From Agapanthus africanus (Eukaryota > Streptophyta > Magnoliopsida > Asparagales > Amaryllidaceae): 64,000 bases of DNA. Under the pieces are notes generated by a model. That model made no database searches. It was not told the origin of the DNA and worked only from the letters and a program-made list of their open reading frames with translations. Shown here one piece after another: positions 60,875-64,000 of the stretch (position 1 is its first letter; each line of letters starts with the position of its first letter). Both the position numbers and the translations under genes were made by a program. The stretch lies in the NCBI GenBank assembly GCA_030015575.1, contig JASDDO010000018.1, positions 229,447,138-229,511,137 of the forward strand. The letters run 5' to 3'.

Positions 60875-62573
60875 TTGCCATGTCACTTACACTTTAGAGA
60901 ATATTATTTCATTGACATAGTTTGTTAGCTGATAGTTTCGACATGATATTAGTGTACTTGCTTTATATGCTAGTTTAGACATTGCAGTTATTACTTGCAA
61001 ATTCAAGCATATTATTATTCACTGTTATGCAGTATTATGGCGTTTTATGTAGATATTCACTGTTTACTTGCTCTTGATGATTGGATTTCGGATTTTCATC
61101 AGATTTCCTGGATTTGGGGGAAAACCGCAAGAATATATATAAACTTCTCTTTTTTTTCTCTAAAATGAAAAGTGTGGTTTTCTAGTGATGTATGAGTCGT
61201 CTACCATGATGTTTTTTTGGTTATGAGATGGATTTCGAGACCCGATTCGAGAAGACGTATGAACCGTCTCGGGTACATGGTGGACCCGGTGAGGAACCCG
61301 AGGCGAGAGTGGTTTCATGGAGGATGATGAGCCTGGCAGGGGGCACTACCTACCGGTGATATTTTTGGACTCGTCGGTTATCCGGAGGATACCGACCGGA
61401 GTCATGAGATGGTTATAGGCTGATCCGTTCTGCCGGAGCCCGCGGGCTGATCCCGCAGATGATACGGATGCCTGAGATATTGATATTTGAGATCTGAGAT
61501 TTGTGATATTGATATTTGATATTGAGATACTGAGACTTATGTTTTGTGTCGATGCTGACACCGATTTCTCTGTTGCTTTCATTAATGATACTTGATTGAT
61601 ATACATATAGAAATCTCATTGATTAAAGAAAACAGTTGTCTCACTCATGATATATTCTGTTTCCATTCGTAATGCATTCATACATCATATATCTAATATG
61701 TTGCTATCTGAGGCACTGACACGAGCACGTGGTATTGCACGTATATGTAGATGGATCAGGATATTATTTGAGGATATTACTTGATATGACCTAGGATAGC
61801 GTCATGCATGCGATTTTTGCTGGTAGATGTTTTCTACTCACGAGTTGGCAACTCACCCCCGTTGTGCCACAGTTCCTTGCAGGTTTTGCCGTACAGGTTC
61901 CGTTATGGCTTTACTGGCACACTGTTCCTTCCGGGTGATTGCTTTGGCAGGTGGGTTCTTTTGCATCAGGACCACTATTATTTATTTATTATTTCAGTTG
62001 TATCTAGAAACTCCATCAACCAGACTTGTATATTTGATAGAGATAGAACACCGGTGTATATTCTTTCGACCTTAGAGTCGCGCGTTGTATTATTATGGTT
62101 TTCATGCTGATTTTGGGTTTTCTTTTGAGTTTTGGTTCTCGCCCTTCGGCGTTGTATATTATATTGCTTGCATGGTTGTGACCGTCGATTGACGAAGAGC
62201 TAGCTCCCGCTTGGGGATGACTTTTTTTTTATTTCATATACTATTCATGTTGTATCCCGTTTGGGGCCAGTATTTACAGAGGAAACTCTGCCGAAATTTT
62301 CAGAAAATACTTAAGATTTTAAAAATACATACTTCGGCCTATGTTGTTAAAACTACTTGCTTTAAATTAGTTTTTCCTTCACTCTACTGCTTCTTTGGTT
62401 TTGATTTCTGGGTTTTGGCTTACTTAGATTACATACACCTCGAGACGTTTCGTAATTTAAGTGCCGGTCATGTTTCGTACTTTTCGGGTCGTGACACTTG
62501 TACCATGTCGAAACTATCAGCTAACATTTTATACTAATGAGGTAGCATTTTCTAATGTGTACGTGACATGGCA

Positions 62574-62639
62574 ATTACCGATGATGATGTGTGTGAGCCG
62601 GCAAGCAGGTGTACGTGGAGCATACGCATCATTGGTAAT
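62574..62639. repeat. LTR inverted repeat, I copy
   Basis: ATTACCGATGATG and CATCATTGGTAAT: one arm base differs, giving a G-T pair. Confidence 0.72.
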
Positions 62640-63790
62640 GGTGCCGGTGTCCTGACAGCATGATTTTAATAATAACTAATGAAAACACAATATAAGCATG
62701 CAATGCGATGCAAACAGCAATAATATGCGGAACATGAATAATAACACAACATATAAGATTATACATTTATATATGAGTCATACAGTTTGACATTTGAAAT
62801 AATACGAATCGTGGTGTTTAGAAAATAGGGCTAGGTGTTTTTAAGAAAAAGGTACGTCCTTTGAAATATCTATAGAATCCCTAGTCCTGTCTTTAAAATA
62901 CTCACGATTCGTTAGTTTTGAAATAGGTATGACTCGAGTCTAGTCAAACATCTACCAGTAAACTACAGGACTAAACTAATAGACTAATCGAAAAGGTAAG
63001 GAAACCACCTAAATCTGAGTCGATATATATATATATATAAAAGTCGGTTATCCCGCCTCAATAGTATCACGTACGATACAATATATCATATGACATTCTC
63101 GAGTCAAGAGTGCGGATCTATCATCATAATTATAGCTCGTACGGTAAACCCATCGTACGGCATCACAATCTGGGTACGGTCAATATCACATTTATCTCAT
63201 TATTCATCTAGTATCCTTATCATCATATATCATGATCTGGGTACAGATCTACGTCTAGTACATACTGATACCATCTACATATATAAATGCGTGTGTATGA
63301 AAACACATCGCCAAGGACCCGCTATAATAACATGTCGTATCTCAATATACGAACCAAAACATATCACCGATCTCGTGGCATCGCGCCCAATCCCATCGAC
63401 TCATCTCCATATATCATGTATTATCCTCATCATCTATGTATATGTATACGTATATATATATATATATATATACATAGTCCCATACCTATGCATACACACA
63501 CACACACACACATATCCCCATATACGCACAAATAATATAAAATGTATGCGTGAGTGTGTGTGCTTGTGGGTGTAATCTTATTCTAGGGTTCGCAACTAAG
63601 AAACTAACTATGACACTATCAACCAATTACTAAATTTAACTTATGATCTTCTAAGATCCTACTTTCTAACTATCCATGTTTCATATAACACATAATCATA
63701 TATATCATATATATCGTATACTACACTTCGAACTGCGGGGGTACTATACGCCATCCACCCGACTTCCCCCGTAGATATATATCTACTTAC

Positions 63791-63861
63791 CTCGATCCTC
63801 GCTTGCTGGAGTCGATGACGCCATGCTCATTCTCGTCGTCTCGAAGTCCACCTGGGGGTAC
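63791..63861 (-). other. 71-bp exon-like block in I LTR
   Basis: Minus strand: ATATGTAG, GTACCCCCAGGTGGAC...GATCGAG, then GTAAGTAG, itself a consensus donor variant. Confidence 0.58.
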
Positions 63862-64000
63862 CTACATATAACACATAGTATCGTAAACTGAAATCGCGAA
63901 CGAAAACTAAAATGATACACGAAACGTACATAGGTTAAAACCTATGGTCTAAGCATGCACGAATAACCAACAACTCTCGACGATTGACGTATAAACGTGA

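Larger units (their letters stand above)
57894..62496 (+). repeat. H 3' LTR (4.6 kb)
   Basis: Starts TGTAACGTTTTG, ends GGGTCGTGACA. Contains a CT-rich tract (58500-58530), donor-like GAG|GTATAAA (58749/58750), exon-like block 59598-59667, (AT)n runs (59936-59966, 60387-60408) and inverted repeat 60811-60874. The 5' LTR of H is outside the window. Confidence 0.9.
62497..64000 (-). repeat. Gypsy-type LTR fragment of element I, running off the window
   Basis: Reverse-oriented LTR of the same family, starting part-way (homologous to H LTR near 60950 reading leftwards) right at the end of the H LTR: H is inserted in it. Contains inverted repeat 62574-62639, (AT)n near 63024 and 63451, (CA)n 63494-63511 and exon-like block 63791-63861. 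Confidence 0.85.

Overview
The window is plant nuclear DNA made almost entirely of nested LTR retrotransposons. I see no host protein-coding gene, tRNA, rRNA or CRISPR array. Evidence for a plant genome: Ty1/copia elements with 2.2-kb LTRs, a TGGTATCAGAGC primer-binding site (plant initiator Met-tRNA) and an Angela-like pol, plus Ty3/gypsy-type elements with unusually long LTRs (4.3-4.6 kb). The species cannot be named from the sequence.

Layout, left to right. Copia element C1 (plus) begins before base 1; its leader is 1-1350 and its pol start 1351-1410. It is split by complete copia element B (1411-11521), then resumes with broken pol (11522-14738) and 3' LTR (14753-16964). C1 lies in gypsy-type element H (plus), seen as 16965-17532 and 56602-62496. 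H is split by a second gypsy-type element of the same family, G (minus, 17533-56601). One LTR of G is split by copia element E (20155-40680), and E is split by copia element D (22311-32709, exact 5-bp duplication AGAGC). The internal region of G carries solo copia LTR J (minus, 45193-51986, exact duplication GATAG), which is split by solo gypsy LTR K (plus, 46804-51383, exact duplication TGTAC). H itself sits in an LTR of another family member, I (minus, 62497 to window end). The order of insertion is I, H, G, E, D: five levels.

Copia family. All four internal copies have protease-integrase-RT-RNase H remains but no recognisable gag. A 2.4-3.1 kb non-coding leader lies where gag would be. It contains many stem-loops whose arms change together between elements, good evidence for selected RNA structure, and ends in a pyrimidine tract plus CAG just before the pol start. 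Two of the four leaders (D, E) share a block with the internal domain of gypsy-type element G. B keeps an open RT-RNase H frame; E keeps an open RT-RNase H core; C1 has lost a catalytic RT aspartate; D has near-identical LTRs but a wrecked pol, suggesting copying in trans.

Gypsy-type family. G has long LTRs flanking only about 2.9 kb of non-coding DNA between PBS and polypurine tract, the plan of a LARD (large retrotransposon derivative). The LTRs hold a conserved 70-bp exon-like block with consensus splice edges, a candidate upstream donor, and a long inverted repeat with compensatory changes. The internal domain has a degenerate GTGCAC tandem array.
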